Positions 23,513 through 36,450 of a stretch of 64,000 nucleotides of DNA are shown piece after piece. Every line of letters begins with the position of its first letter. The stretch's first letter is position 1. The DNA lies in contig BDSL01000027.1 of assembly GCA_003116995.1 (NCBI GenBank), positions 620,001-684,000 of the forward strand, written 5' to 3'. This DNA comes from Yamagishiella unicocca (lineage: Eukaryota; Chlorophyta; Chlorophyceae; Chlamydomonadales; Volvocaceae). Under the pieces are notes generated by a model. It searched no databases. It saw only the letters and a list, made by a program, of their open reading frames with translations, and had not been told where the DNA came from. A program made the position numbers and the translations under genes.

Positions 23513-26500
23513 TCACGCTGCCGCTGCCGCCGCCCCGCCCCGCCCCTCGCCCCACCGCCTGCTGCCGCCCGGTGCGCCCACGGCCTCCTCATCCACGCCC
23601 CCAAGGGACCCCTCGGCCCGTGCCCAGCCCAACAGCCCCCCCACCCAGCCCTTCACCGAGTGCCACATCCGACCCACCCAGCAGCCCTTGTGGCCACCGC
23701 CCGTGCCCGAACCCGACGCTGTGTCCGCACCAACCGGATTGGGGTCCTCCATAATCGTCGCGGCGCTCGCCGACGAAGCGACGTGCACATGGGGCCGCTG
23801 CTGGCGCTGGTGCTGCAGGGAGGGGCGGGTCTGGATCCAGTCCCGGATCGCATCCCGCTGGAACTTGCGCACCTCGATGACGGACAGGGGGTCGTCCGGG
23901 TGGCTGAACATCAGGTCCAGGTGGTGCGCGCCCTGATGGTGGGTCGGTGGGTCGGTTGGGTCGGTTGGGTCGCGGGTCGGTTGGGTTGGGTGGGTCGGTT
24001 GGGTCGGGTGGGTCGGGTGGGGCAGCGCGTTGCGGTTAATACGGTAAATGCCAACCGGTGGTCCCGGCTACCCTTCCTGAGATCCTGACGGTCATTGGGC
24101 AACCGCACCTCGGGTATGATGACGGCGGGCATGGAATCAGACACGTCCTCCAGCACGCCGCCGCCTGCGTCCGCGGGAAGACAGTTGGCGGTTAACGGTT
24201 GGTACATCAAATGCAGGAACGGATGTACTGACCCAACCATCATCTCCCTCCTCATGAGGGAGAGGCCCCCTGGCCGCCAGCCCCGTCACTCACCGTGCCA
24301 TGGATCCAGAAGGCCGTTGGAGAAGACGATGTTGGATCCGGCGGCGATGCGGCGGCCGCCCCACTGCGGTTGGGTACGTTTGTTGGTTGGCTGGTGCATG
24401 GGCAACAGTCGGTGGCGGCTGGCAATGGCCAACGGCGAGCGCGCCGTGTCCGAAAGACAGCCGGCACTAGCGCTGCTATTGCACCGGAGCCACATGTCTG
24501 ACTGTGGGAAGGCGCAACCCAATTTGTACATACCGTTAACTACCGGCTAGGGCCCAGCAGAAACCGTCAACGACCAACCGCCTGCACTGACCTCCGTTGT
24601 CGCCCACAACGGCCTCGCCTCCACACCCCAGTGCTGCTTGCAGGCGTTGGTTGCGTCGTCCAGGTTGAATGCGTCTTGCCAGAACATGTCGTCCACTGCG
24701 GAGTGTGTGGTTTCACGGTTTTTAGGGGTTTAGCGGTTTAGCGGTTTAGGGATTTCTGGTTGAACACGGGCGCGGGGGCAAGAGAGGACGCGTACGCAGC
24801 TGCGTCGACTTTCCTCCCGCCGCCAGCAACCCACCCACCCACCGGCATCGATCACGCATCTCCACGCTACCATCGCCCCCTTCCCACCCCTGCCCCCACA
24901 CCAGCACCCACATTTTTTTAAATAAAACACAACCCAAAACCCGCGGCTTCGCAATAAATCAACCCAACCCCCAACCCGGCCCGCGCACCTCCATTCATGG
25001 AGAAGGGCATGAGCATCTCGGCGCACCACTGGAAGTCCCAGAAGTCTGAGTCGTGGTCGCTGTCCGGGTCAGTGCCGCCGAAGGGGTCGAAGCAAGCCGC
25101 GTCGCCGGTGTGGTTGTAGAACACGCCCACAGCCTGGCTCATGGCTGCGGTGGTTGGGTGGTGGTTGGGTGGTGGTGAGGTGGTGGTTGGGCGGTGGTTG
25201 GGCGGTGGTTGGGACGATGTTGCGCGAGGGGCAGGAAGCGATTATAGAGGTAATTAGGCTGGGTTGGGAGGTTTCCCGGCGGGAATAGGTAGGGCAGGCG
25301 CAGATCCTCGTGCCGCCTGCCCGGCTAGTCCCGTCTCACCTGATGTCAGCAGCTCCAGGTCCCTAAAACCCGCAAACCCTGCAGCGACAGCAGAGGCAAT
25401 ATGTGCCCGGCCTCGCCCTCCGCCTGCCAGCCACTGGCGCCCTCTCTTTTCCCCCGCCAGCCTCCCCCTCCCCCGCCTGTCGATTCTCTTCTATAACTCC
25501 GCCTCTCGCATCCCCCTCTCCCCCCCGTCCTGTCTTTTTCGTGTCAACGGTTTTCACGCCACAACCCCCCCGAGCCGGTTCTTTTCTGTATCCGCCCCCA
25601 AGCACCTTGCAGTAGCTCCAAGTCGCTTAGCGAATCGGAGTCCAGGAAGGCGCAGGCGGCACGGACGGGGAAGGCCGGGAGCAGCCCATGGCCGTTGGTG
25701 ATGTACGACGACGGGTACGGAAAGTTACCCATTGCCTGCACGACTCGCGGCCAGTGGGTGGGGTGCGTGTCTTGGCTGTGTGTATGTGTGTATGGGGCGG
25801 GCCCGGCTCCGGAGATACACAGCGGGAAACGAGAGACCCAAACCGTGTGCGCCGTACTTTTTGGTTTCGGCGCTGTGGGGGATCGTGCCCACGCCCCCGT
25901 GTCCGCCTAACCCTTCCCCCTCTCCCTCCCCCCCCCTCCTCCTCCCCCTCCTTCCCCTTTCCCCTTCTTCCCTCCCCTCCCCTCCCCTGCGGCCCCCCGC
26001 CCCCTCACCATCATGTCCCACGCCGCTGCCAACCAGGCCCGCAGGTCCCACACTTCGGACATGCCATCGAGCTTCACCCCGGGGCACAGCTGCAGTGAGT
26101 CGGCGAGGAACTTGCGGCCTGAGGGGGCCGGGGGGAAGGGACGGGGGCCGGGGCACAAAGTGGTGGTAGCGGCGGGGCCTGTGTAACAAAGCACAGCCGC
26201 GTATGGGAAGCGGCCGCTGGTACTCCGCAGCTGCTGCAGTCCTGACGCTCGCGCTAATTTGCCGCGGCGCCCTGAAGCGTAAGCGTGAGCGTGAGTCGTA
26301 GACGCTTGTTCGTCCACATGCTGGAAATAAATTAGTTAAGTGTGTAACGGAACGGTTTGGATTCGGCAAATACACGGGAGCCAGTCAACAGGGTAGTGGC
26401 CGCCGGCGCCAGCGCCCAATGGCTTTGTCGACCCACCGACCCACCTTGCTCGTCTCCGCCGTACGTCTCCAGCAGGCCCCACGTGCCACGGACGTTCTGG

Positions 26501-29500
26501 ATGCACGCCGGCGCAGATCCAGCCAGCTCCGAGGCGTCGTACGTGACGCCCTTGGCGAACGCGCCGGTGTCGAACTCCGGGGTCTGACTTACGGGTCGGC
26601 GGGCCGAGGCGGCGAGTGGTGGAGTGGTTGTGCCGGGTGCAGTACGGCGGCAGCGGCCGGGGAGGGAGGAGGGCGGGGGGCCGGTGGAGGAGGGAGGGAG
26701 GGAGGAGGGCAGGGGGCGACATGCCGGATGGGTGCTCGTCGCGCAATGTACGACAGCCCTTGACGCGTCACGTTAGACATAACAAGAACTGTGCCGTACC
26801 ACGGCCTCAGGCTTCCGATTCCATCTCGTTCCTTCCACCAAAACCTCCCCCTCCCTTGCAGCTGAACCCGCCACGGGCCCTCACAACCTCCTAAGGGTCC
26901 AGCAATACTTCCCTCCCCACCCACCTCCCGTGCACCCGGGGTTTCTCGCCCCCTCGCCCCCTCTGCCCTCGTCCCGCTGCTTGCTCCGCTTGTCCGGAAA
27001 CTATTCGCCAGTCAGTTCCCTCCCTCCGTTTCCTATGTCATGTAACCTGGTCTACTCGCCGAACCCCCCCACACACCCTCTTGCCCTCCCCCCCCCCCTG
27101 CCGTCCCACCTCCCCCAGAAAGTTCCAGATGGGTGCGGATCCGGCGATGGAGCCGTCCAGGACGTGAGGGTACTTGAGCCGCATCCAGGCTGCCAGCATG
27201 CCGCCGTACGACCCTCCGAAACCTGCACAGGGTGCCGTATCCGGGGGGAGCGGGTGAGGCGAGGCGAGGTGGTGTGAGTCAGAAGCCGGCCAGGGTCGTC
27301 CACGAGCAAGCGCCGTACGCCGTACGCCGTACACCGCTGTACATGTCGTACCGATGACGGAGCTGTCGTGCGCGTCGTACTGGTCCTTCAGCTCCATAAT
27401 GAGCTCCGCATAGTCCGCCATGGCCTGCGATTAGGGGGATTAGGGTTTTAGGTTTTTGTGGTTTGGAGGATATATCGGGGTCGAAGTGTGCTTTGGCAAC
27501 GCCCAAAGGAGCCGGAACGAGGTACCTATCGGAGGGCTGTAGAGAGAAACCGAGTGTATGCTTCCATGATCCCCCGCCCTGCCCGCGCGGTGGGACCCTC
27601 CGTCGTTTCACTGGGTTACTTCTGCCGCCGCGGCCAGGTGCCCGTTCAAGGGGGGCCCTATGTCCTCCCCACCTGCTCGGCCATCAGGTAGCCCATGTGC
27701 TTCCGCACGTCCTTGCCGTACGGTACGGACTCGCCGTAGTACCTGCGCGCCAGATGGCCTCGTACTTCGGTTGCGCCAAGTCAGCTTAGGCCGTGTCAAA
27801 GCGGCGTGCAAAAATATCTAATGCAGCTGCCAACAAATATCTAATGCAGCTGCCAAAGAATATCGAATGCATCGCCGTTCCGCGCACCGCCGCGGGCTCC
27901 TGTCAACGGCCCTCCCTGGAGCTGCCCCACCTGTGTTCCGCGAAGACCAGCATGGCTCCGAAGTCCGGTGCGCTCTCCCACATAAGGCCCGTGTTGTTCA
28001 GGTAGCTGCGGGGAAGGCAGATCGCGGGCCAAGCATGCACCTGATATGGCTTCCGGCTTTATGGCTCACGAAAATGGATGTGGGGTCGGCGGTGGGCGTG
28101 AGGATGAGGTGCTGATACGGGGGTCCCAAGGAGCTCCAACGGTCGGCAACAACGGTAAACCAATTCGTACGGCGATCCCTTCCCTCCACCCGCTTACAGC
28201 GTGACGTCGGCCTCGTTGCCCAGGTAGAAGAAGATGGGGCTGCGGAGGTCGCGGCGCCAGCGGGGGGTTCCGGGGCAGGGGTTTTAGGATTTTAGAGTTT
28301 TTAAGGGTTTTTTTAGGGTTTTAGGGTTGCGTACGGCGGGAAGGTGGAGCCGAGCCCCGTGTGGCACGAGCGAGGGCCACAATGGCAGACCGAGGAGATA
28401 CCTCAAGACGGCCATGCGTCACTCGCCACGCCGCCGGGTCACGACATTGTACGACAATCATGACATTGTACAACCGTCGTACACCCCTTTCCAGGGGCGC
28501 CCCCACTGTCGTACACCTCTGTGACGCACCCGTTGCTTCCGTCTGGGGCGAGGGGCTGCCAGTGGTTGGCACACACAAAGTAGCGCTGCAGGTAGGTGGC
28601 CTTGTCGCCCTGGGGTGTCACCTGCGGAACCAAGGAGGAGCTGTGGCTGGTAAACGAACATGGTGCAGGTCCGTGTCCAGTCGCTATTACCGGTAATAGG
28701 GTTTAGGATATTTTTACAGCAAGTGGTGACGATACCGTGCATCGCCCAGGATCTTCGGCGTGAGGCTCGGCGGGGGCATTGTGGGCATTGTTTTCTGATG
28801 ACGACAGGAGGCCGACTGCTTGGGCATGCCGGAGATCGCGGATTGTGTGGGGGATTGTAAAAACCGTTTTACGCGACGGGACAGATAGTTGGCGCATGCT
28901 CGTCGGAGGGGTTACAAAAAGGAACCGGTGTAGGGGGGTCGATAAGAGAACCGGTGTGGGGGGGAGGGATGCATAGCCGTACGTGGTGGAGAGGGGAGGA
29001 GGGGAGTGGATGGGTGGGTGGCTTGGCTAGCGCGGCTGGGGGATTCGAAGAGGGACATGGCGGCCGCTGCCACCCAGCAATCACTGGTGCTGCTGGTGCT
29101 GCTGGATCTCACGATGCTAGCGCTTATTCCACCCTGTGGCGCTGACTTGTTGCGGCCAAACGACCCACAGGACGGATTGCAAGCGCACAACATGTTCTCT
29201 CAACAACGGCAGAGCTAACCAATCGCCCAACTGCGGTAACCCTTTCGAGGACTCTCTCCATGACTGCACCCGAGCAGCAGCGGTTCCTTAAATACCAGGC
29301 GCAACCTGACTCGTAACCCACAATCGTTTCCCGGCATGTGGCATACATCAACTTCCCCCTGGTGGGACAGCCGCGCCATCCCGCCGAAGTGGCAACATGG
29401 ACGCATGGCAGGTTTCGATTTCGGCATCAGTGCATTCCCATTTTTCCCGCGCTCCGTGTTTCTCACCCGGCTAAAGTGGTCCAGCGTGGCGTTGCGCCAT

Positions 29501-29724
29501 TGCTCCGTGCATTGCCCAAGTAGGTCCTTTCGCAGCGATTCTTTCGCAACCTTTGCAAAAGGTCGATTTAGCTTTCGATGATAAGCCTTGGCAGCGGACG
29601 AAGCCTCGTTGCCAGCCACAGCACGACTGCCCAGCAAGAAGCTCGGCCGTGGCGGGAGCGCTGACGCTTCGTGTAGCAGGGATGCAGCAGCCAGCAGCAC
29701 GAGTACGAAAGCTGCCATGTTCAT
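23513..29724 (-). CDS. Serine carboxypeptidase family S28 (lysosomal Pro-X carboxypeptidase-like)
   Basis: Main exons on the minus strand: 29724-29467, 28621-28530, 28239-28198, 28005-27931, 27742-27673, 27424-27352, 27222-27110, 26583-26445, 26118-26009, 25735-25616, 25144-24989, 24695-24592, 24363-24294, 24164-24109, and 23932 to about 23514. They total about 630 residues. It begins with a signal peptide ([20 protein letters not shown]). S28 enzymes cleave a C-terminal residue after proline, or N-terminal dipeptides, in acidic compartments or outside the cell. The triad is visible: Ser in [13 protein letters not shown], Asp in [10 protein letters not shown] and His in GAHHLDLMF. Other family blocks are [25 protein letters not shown] and [13 protein letters not shown]. 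The C-terminus is a Gly/Ala-rich tail that ends at TGA (23513-23515), overlapping a GTGAGT that may be a real donor, so the extreme end is uncertain. An extra short exon near 25350 is possible. Confidence 0.92.
25145..25216. repeat. GTGGTTGGGC-type tandem repeat
   Basis: About seven imperfect units of GGTGGTTGGG(C/T) in an intron of the S28 peptidase gene, directly upstream of the acceptor for the exon at 25144. Confidence 0.8.
28280..28329. repeat. Interstitial telomere-like TTTTAGGG run
   Basis: An intron of the S28 gene carries degenerate and two perfect back-to-back TTTTAGGG units, the telomere repeat known from Chlamydomonas. Shorter traces occur at about 24717-24752, 27430-27450, 39476-39490, 42698-42722 and 45970-45982, all in introns. 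Confidence 0.75.
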
Positions 29725-30714
29725 GGAAGCCCGTGATCGCTACAAAGGTGAAATTTTACCAATTAGGGTTCCAACAGGTTCAAGGCGCCATCAGCTGGTA
29801 AGGAGGTATCTTCGGTTCAAAACCTTTCGTAAGTTATTGTCATAAGACATCATGAGCTTACCAAAACAATTGCGCCAGAGGAACGGCTGGCCGCTGGCGC
29901 GAACTTCGTGCATCCAGCCGACAGTGAAGCTGTTGATGGAGCAAGTGTGTATCACATTAAATCTACAATATGTCGCAGCTGAATGCCTTCAACGATGCTG
30001 GCGATCGAGGGTTTGCGTAGTTGAGCCCCACGGGTCTGCAGCTCTGCGCACAGCCGGCAGGACGTAGACCTGCACAGACAACCTACGGCACATCGCTCCA
30101 TACCTGAGGTCTCTACACAACGGTAAGCAAAGAATGGACATTCTGTTTGGGCTATAGCGTCACTTCTTTACCTGGGGCACTCAAACGCACATGCCGACGT
30201 AACAACACTATGCGCCGCACTGTACAACCCTCTGGAGTTAGTAAGCACATAAACGCATATTTCCGTCTAGTTACAATGGACGAAAGATCTCCTCGCACTC
30301 GACAGATGCCCTCGTCACACCACCGGGTACCGGCCCGATTTGAGCGCTTTAAGCTCAAAGATCTAGATTAGCAAGCGTTTAGGTGATTACGCGAAGGGAT
30401 GCACGCGGTTTTACCGGCAAGCCTAAGGAGCCGTGAGGTCAGAGACTGCGTCGGCGGCAACAAATAGGAACACAAGTCGGTAACAAGTTACTACTACACC
30501 TAGTAGAATAAATGCATCGTGGCGGCGCTCCACTGGTATGAGCGTCTGCTAAATGTTTTGGCCGTCGGATCCTGATAGGGGAGCCTACAGTGCAAAGTCC
30601 CCTTGGGGTGCTGGCTGCAGCTTTTTTTGCCTCTGGACTGTTGACTGGTATCTTGGTGGTTTGCCATTGGCGCAATACGGCTGGGTTTCTGTCTCTGTCT
30701 CTTTCGTCTCGTTC

Positions 30715-30805
30715 AGTGTTCGGCGCATCGCCCGATGGGGCCTGCTGGTCTTGCTGGTTTTACCCTTTGCCTGGAGCCCACTGTTACAATTACTATTGCA
30801 TCCAG
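30715..30805 (+). repeat. Dispersed CCCACTGTAAC-type motif, copy 1
   Basis: Diverged member of a five-copy family. It keeps GCATCGCCCGATGGGGCC, then TGGAGCCCACTGTTACAA and TTACTATTGC. In one frame it reads ASPDGACW ... PGAHCYNYY. Confidence 0.6.
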
Positions 30806-31339
30806 GTGCCACTCGGAACACTCGACGACGAGCAGCTGCTCGCGCAGAATGCAGGTAGTGGAACACACATCACACGAAAAAGGAAATACTCCTAAACTAC
30901 AGACAAGCAGGCATCCCCGATTGGAGGAGGAACATTGATTCCGAGCAGTAGTGCAACATAACGAAAGGTCAGAAGTCCTTTGTTCTTCTAGGGAATGATC
31001 CAAGCAAGCCACTCACGGAGCGCTCTGGGAGAGGCTCAGGGGTACATGGGGGTACCATGTCGGCCCTGACGCACCCGTCCCAGGCAGTGCGCAACCAACG
31101 TCAGGGCGTCAATGGCTTCGCTTCGAAAGTGGAAGCACCAGAAAACGAGTATGACAAAACATTGCGCCGTTGCCTCTATAAAGTTACGTGTAGCGGCGAG
31201 TAGCGCCGGCGCTTTGCGCGCATGTGCATTGCACCGATGATAAAATAGCTGCCAACTCACGTGTCATGCTCCGTGACTTAGGGGGGGGTCCCCATCGCCA
31301 CCAGTGTAACCGCCGTCGCTCCCCGTCATTTCTTCCACC

Positions 31340-31400
31340 GTCGCAATCATTCGATCCGGTCACTGCGGGACCCACTGTAACGTGTACTACTACTACGACC
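31340..31400 (+). repeat. Dispersed CCCACTGTAAC-type motif, copy 2
   Basis: Contains CACTGCGGGACCCACTGTAA followed by CGTGTACTACTACTACGAC. The left half is more diverged than in the copy at 36150. Confidence 0.6.
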
Positions 31401-31534
31401 ACAGCGCTCGAGTGGAGCGCGCCGCAAATGGTCGGTCAAACATTGCGCACCGCCTCTTCGACGTTGTAACGGTATGACATCTTCGTACGACATCTTCGTA
31501 CGACAACACATGACAATCCTCTTCGTACGACACC

Positions 31535-34239
31535 TTAACCCATCGCCAGGGATGTCCTGGGGCAGCACTTGTTGCCTGGCGGGCTGAACATGGCTACGGG
31601 GCAGCCCTCAGGTGGGCACAGCTCGGATAGCTTCGCGCAGCCGGGGCCCTTGAAGGCGAAACACAGGTAGGCGCCGGCAACGCCCTGGCTGTACGACAGA
31701 TCCAGGTTCGTGTACTTGAGCACCGGCTTCGAGGAGTCCCAGCTGAACGAGGACTTGGGCAACGCGACACCCGTCAGGGTGAAGGGCGTCAGGGAGCTCT
31801 TGCAAGCACCGTCTGCGGGAAAGGGTCCGAAAGAGAATAATGGCGTTTCAGTGACTTGTGTTTAAGGTTGACGGATTCCGCTTTCCCGACCATCCGTCGA
31901 CGCAAACGAAAACGGCGCGTTTGGTGCAGGTGCTAGTCAGGGCTCAGCAGTCGAGGAGACTTACTGGCAAGGAACTCAAACTTGTGGAGACTCTCGCCGC
32001 AGCAACCCCACTTGTTGTTGCAGACGGCGGCGGCGGCGGCGTCGACATACAGCTTCAGACACACCCGCTCGACAGCACGGCCATCGATAACGGTGTTCGT
32101 CTTGTTGAATACGGACACTCTCCACGGGAAGGAGCTCGCCTGGAAGGTATCGCAGCTGCAGGCAAGCAGGGATGGCGCGGCACGGCGAATAAGGGAAATA
32201 CTTGACTCCGTACAATTTGCTGTCATCTGTTCATCCGCATTAAGGCTATACTTATGCTTCCTGTGGCGAGTCGCCGGAGTGGCCTTATAAGGAGCGCTCA
32301 GAGATGTTTACGTTTCCATACCTGCAGAAAGGGAAGACCTGGCCGCCGGGGGGGCTCGGGGGGGAAGGTGGACGAGGGGGGGAGTAAATGGGCTTGGGCG
32401 GAGAAGGTGAAGGGGGCGGGGGAGGAGGCGGAGGTGGCGGCGGGGGAGGGGGAGGGGGAGGAGGGCTGGGAGGCGGCGGTGGCGGTGGCGGCGGCGGGGG
32501 AGGGGGGGGAGGAGGCGGCGACGGCGTTGCGAAAGCTGGTACGAGGGGGAAGAGGGTGCCTGGGGCGGGGGAAGGTGAGGGCTGGCTTGGGAACGTATCG
32601 GGATGTAGGGGCCGGTCGCCAGGGCCAGTGCTGCCCGTGGGGCAGCACTTCTTGGTTGAGTCAAAGATGGCGAACTGGGCCTCCGCACCCATGAACATCT
32701 GTGATAAGGAGCACCTGCCCGGGACCCGGTTGACGCACAACGGAAGGCCTGCGCATTGGGAAGCCAGCGAGCTGTTTGTCACCTGCTTGCTATGACAGGG
32801 CGTTCATGAAGATGCGAAGCATCATGTGAAGCATGCGAACTAGACATGCGTGCTGCGCAAAGCGCACACCCAGCATGAGGGCCGCGTTGTAATCATGCCT
32901 GTTTTTACTGTACCGCTGGCGCCATTTCGTCCGGTGTCGCTGGAGATGTGTAAGAACGATTGTCTGCGTCACTCCTCATGCTCGTCTAATCAGGCCCGCC
33001 GAAGGCTCGTGGGTAGCCAAGGAACCGGGAGAAGCGAGACTAGGAACGCGAAAGAAACGGATCAAAGTACACACTCCTGTTGGAATTGCGTCAAATCGTG
33101 TACGCGATGAAGCTGCCCAGTAGAAACGATAGTTTTGATTCCTGGATCGGATATCGACTTAAAGCGAACTGCGTCGGATCTGTCGATGCTATATAGTAAT
33201 CCGGTTCGAAGAATGTCAGCAGAGGAACCAAACAAGGCCAAGTTACCAGCTAGCCAGTGCAGAGGAACGGCCACAAGAATGGACACCAGTCTACCTGCTG
33301 GGAATTCGGCAAGGACAGCCTTAGGCATGGCGAGGCCCTTAGTAATGCGCAGGATGGCCTTGGTGGGATCGGTGTCAAGATCGTCGATACCGATGGTGTT
33401 GATTTGCTCCACAATCGGTAAACCAGCGACTATGGCGTTGATGCCCTTGAAGAGGAGAACTCTGGTGCTGGTGCCCTTGCAGGTGGGATCTGCGAGACCG
33501 AAATCAGAGAGCGAAGGCACGATATCAGTGGTGGGACCTACGGGACAAGACGAATAAAGAGCGCAGCAACTGGGTGGCATTACATTGAAATATGCAAAGC
33601 TCCGCACCGTTGGCGCCGAGAGTCGACCCACACAGTGCTCAAGGCCATTACCCCGAACGTACCAACGTTGAACTCGATCTTATAGAGAGACGCATTGCAG
33701 CAAGGCTCCTTGTTTCCGGGCACCTCGCAAACCGTATCTGCTGCGTCCAAGTAAATCTTGAAGCAAACCCAGTCCTCGCCCTTGTAGCCTGTGATGGTGT
33801 TGTCATACCGAAGGCGGTAAGGGCTACGCCGAAGCTTGCCAGAACATTTGCAGAATGGAAACGGCTCCGGTGTCGCCTGCAACAGGGACCTGCGAAATGA
33901 TAGAGGAAATCTAAGCCATGGGATTTATATTTACTAATATATAAATCCCACAAAGTCCAGTGCGGCGATTGCACAACCGCGGCCGTCAAGGCAGGCATCC
34001 AGAGCGTTCCTGCATGGCAAAGGCAAGCCTCCGTCGCGGGAAAAAAAGCTAAATGTCTCACCTGCCCAAAACATCAAGTTCTCCTGCAATTTAAGGCAAC
34101 AGCCGGCGCGCTTAATGATCAGCAACGGAGTGGGGCGGCGGAGACGAAACTACCAGCTCGCCAACCTACCAGCATTTACAGCCAGGCTCGCAATGGCCCC
34201 AAACAGCGCTCCGATCAGGAGCAGCGTGTTAGACACCAT
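31535..34239 (-). CDS. Pherophorin (extracellular matrix glycoprotein)
   Basis: Exons on the minus strand: 34239-34170 (signal peptide with core LLLIGALFGAIASLAVNA), 34061-33952, 33876-33663, 33537 to about 33295, 32782-32322, 32155-31965 and 31812-31535, about 515 residues. Pherophorins are secreted Hyp-rich glycoproteins that build the volvocine extracellular matrix. Two pherophorin domains are visible. The first has PFPFCKC, SPYRLRY, DWVCFKIYLDAADTVC and CCNASLYKIEF. The second has FPFCSCDTF, RVCLKLYVDAAAAAVC and CCGESLHKFEF, ending with GNKCCP and a stop. They are joined by a hinge of about 70 residues, almost all Pro and Ser, in exon 5, where hydroxyprolines would be arabinosylated. The exon 4/5 junction phase was not fully resolved: a donor at about 33286 fits better than GTAGAC at 33294. 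Many family members are induced by sex pheromone or wounding; nothing in this sequence shows regulation directly. Confidence 0.93.
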
Positions 34240-36149
34240 GGTGCCGTCGCCAGTCTTCGGGCCGACGCTCACTGCACGCAAGGGTCGCCAGCTACTATTG
34301 CAAGAACGACCAGAATGACGACTTCCTTACTTTCAGGAAGCCTATACTGTGGCAGGTGCGCGACAATACGGAGTTTTTATCACTTTAAAATAGCTTACAA
34401 TTCCTTGAGCCGATGCCTCTCGACAGAATTGTAATTGCCTGAACGAGGCCCGAGACCTAGTGACCTCCGACAGAAACGTGCAATGCACCAGAGAAAAAAA
34501 TAACTTAATTAATGCGCCCGTCTTCGCACGGTATCCGTATATGTGCGTGTGTCGATGAACAGGTTCGTCGTGCAGAACACTTTCCTGAAGCATGCGAAAA
34601 TCCAGTTAATATCATATGAAATATTTACATATATCTCTTTCGTATGGGTCTATCTCGCTTACGCGCCTATCCGCTCGCCTCGGCTCGCCCCAGCCCGCAC
34701 GCCACGATACGCACTTGCAGCTCTTGCCGCGGATATAGTCAACGCAAAGTAAGTATTATACAAGACAATAATATTATGCTCCAATTACTACAGGTTTTGC
34801 GTATGACAGCAACGGACCCAGGTACCCGGTCTCACTAACAGAATCGTTCCGCGTTGTACAAACTGGGGTCGCCCGACTTGTGCGCGCCTTGCGTATAAAT
34901 AACATTATAATGATTGAGGTTTGAACGTCTAGCAAATTGTGGCCCAGCTAGCGTAGCATTGATCGGTCATGAGGCAACGGCCGCGGATGGTGAGTCGCGA
35001 CTTGACGCCGGCACGCCGGCACCACCGATATATGTTTACATCCGCCGATCACTACTTTAAAATTAAGCACAGGCTTCCACCGAAAGCGTCTGCGTGATGG
35101 AAACTGGGGACGGGGGGCGGATACATAGGGGGAAAGGCGCACACCAGTTGGGTTTGTTGAGGTTTGTTGAGTACTGCTAACACGAAAAAACACAGCGCCA
35201 TCCTGGGGCTGTGGAGTTGCGTTGTGACCGTGGGTTACACAGCTGAGGCAGCCAACACCCTCTTGTAAGACGAAAGGGCAGCTCTTAGCCGCAGCGGTGT
35301 CGGCGGAACATATTGCAAAATTAACGGAACGGGCATCCGCCACCTATGCCCAGCAGTAATACCTCATCGCACTGTGCTGGCTGGCCAATGGTCGTCCGAA
35401 AGGCGGGCTACGGAAACGCTGCTGCAGCAGTAGGTTTCAACCAATTCTGTAATAATATTTACTATCGCGTCGTCTGCTTGACATGACGGAAGTTGCTGTC
35501 TGTCCTACTACAGCATAATTTTGCGGTTGCGCATCGGTTGCTTGTGCACATTGATTCCGCACGTCCTCTCCTACCACCACAGGCCCTTAAATCCTTTCGT
35601 TTCAAAGGTTCTCGACAAATGTGCCGATGAATCATAGTAGGGATTGCTTTTTATGAAGTGGTGTTCTACTTGGCACATTGCCCATCCACTTCGTTCAAGG
35701 CGCATTCCGCACCCCGTACTAAACTCTTTCCGAAGGCGTGGAAGAGGGAACGCAACCGGAACGCAGCCGCTGGCAACCGCCTTACGCGTGAGCCCGTCTC
35801 CGGATACCCGACGCCATCATCCATTTTTACACTTTCAAACGTACCGGTAATTCTTGCAATGCAATGCCTGAGAGATGAACACGTGTACAGGGGACTCAGG
35901 CGACGGTGATTGTCATGGATCACCATCCCCCCCCGCTACTGGGGAGCAACATCCCTTTGTACCACGGCCTTACTTCCAGGGAGGCCGCACTGACCAACTC
36001 AACTCACAAAGTGCCGTACCGTCCACAGCAGACTCCAGATCAACCCTGGAGCGGCGCTCACAGCACGCTCGTGATGCCTCCGGGCGCCTTGGGGTTTGGG
36101 ATCCCGCGCCGTCTGCTGCCTTCCAGGGGCACGTGCGTCATCATTACTC

Positions 36150-36240
36150 CTGTCAGCACCTTCCAGTATCGGGTGATGCGCCCGATGGCTCCACCTTCTG
36201 GTCTGGGGCCCACTGTAACGTACAGTTACTACTACGTATA
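36150..36240 (+). repeat. Dispersed CCCACTGTAAC-type motif, copy 3 (best preserved)
   Basis: Reads GGGTGATGCGCCCGATGGCT, then TCTGGTCTGGGGCCCACTGT and a TAC-rich end. In one frame this gives SGDAPDGSTFWSGAHCNV, shared with the copy at 59755. Confidence 0.7.
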
Positions 36241-36408
36241 TTGTGACATACATGCGATCCTTGAATCTCCAACCAGAAAAACCCGCCTACGACATCGCAA
36301 AATTGGGTTCTAAACCCTCGCGAAAATCGCTCTACTTCCCAACAAGCGCCTGCATAACCAAGCCCCGAGGGAGGGTTGTCGGTCTCCACCGCTGGCTTCC
36401 GCGTGATT

Positions 36409-36450
36409 CCGCGCAACAGTACGCGCAACAGTACGCGCAACAGTACGAAT
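36409..36450. repeat. 10-bp tandem repeat
   Basis: Three to four direct copies of CGCAACAGTA in gene-poor sequence. Confidence 0.85.

Larger units (their letters stand above)
29725..31534. other. Gene-poor region with two copies of a dispersed motif
   Basis: This lies between the start of the S28 gene and the 3' end of the pherophorin gene. It holds two copies of the CCCACTGTAAC-type motif described at 30715 and 31340. A plus-strand frame at 30590-30895 has a hydrophobic start but no other support and overlaps the first copy, so it was not called a gene. Confidence 0.45.

Noticed and set aside
25330..25366. Possible micro-exon repeating a LELL motif in the S28 gene
   Set aside because: Its phase would introduce a stop after the previous exon; the similarity to the end of exon 25735-25616 is only about 15 bp.
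30590..30895. Plus-strand frame with hydrophobic start
   Set aside because: No splice support or family match; it overlaps a copy of the dispersed motif, so probably not a gene.
32388..32795. Plus-strand poly-Gly frame
   Set aside because: Antisense of the pherophorin Pro hinge.
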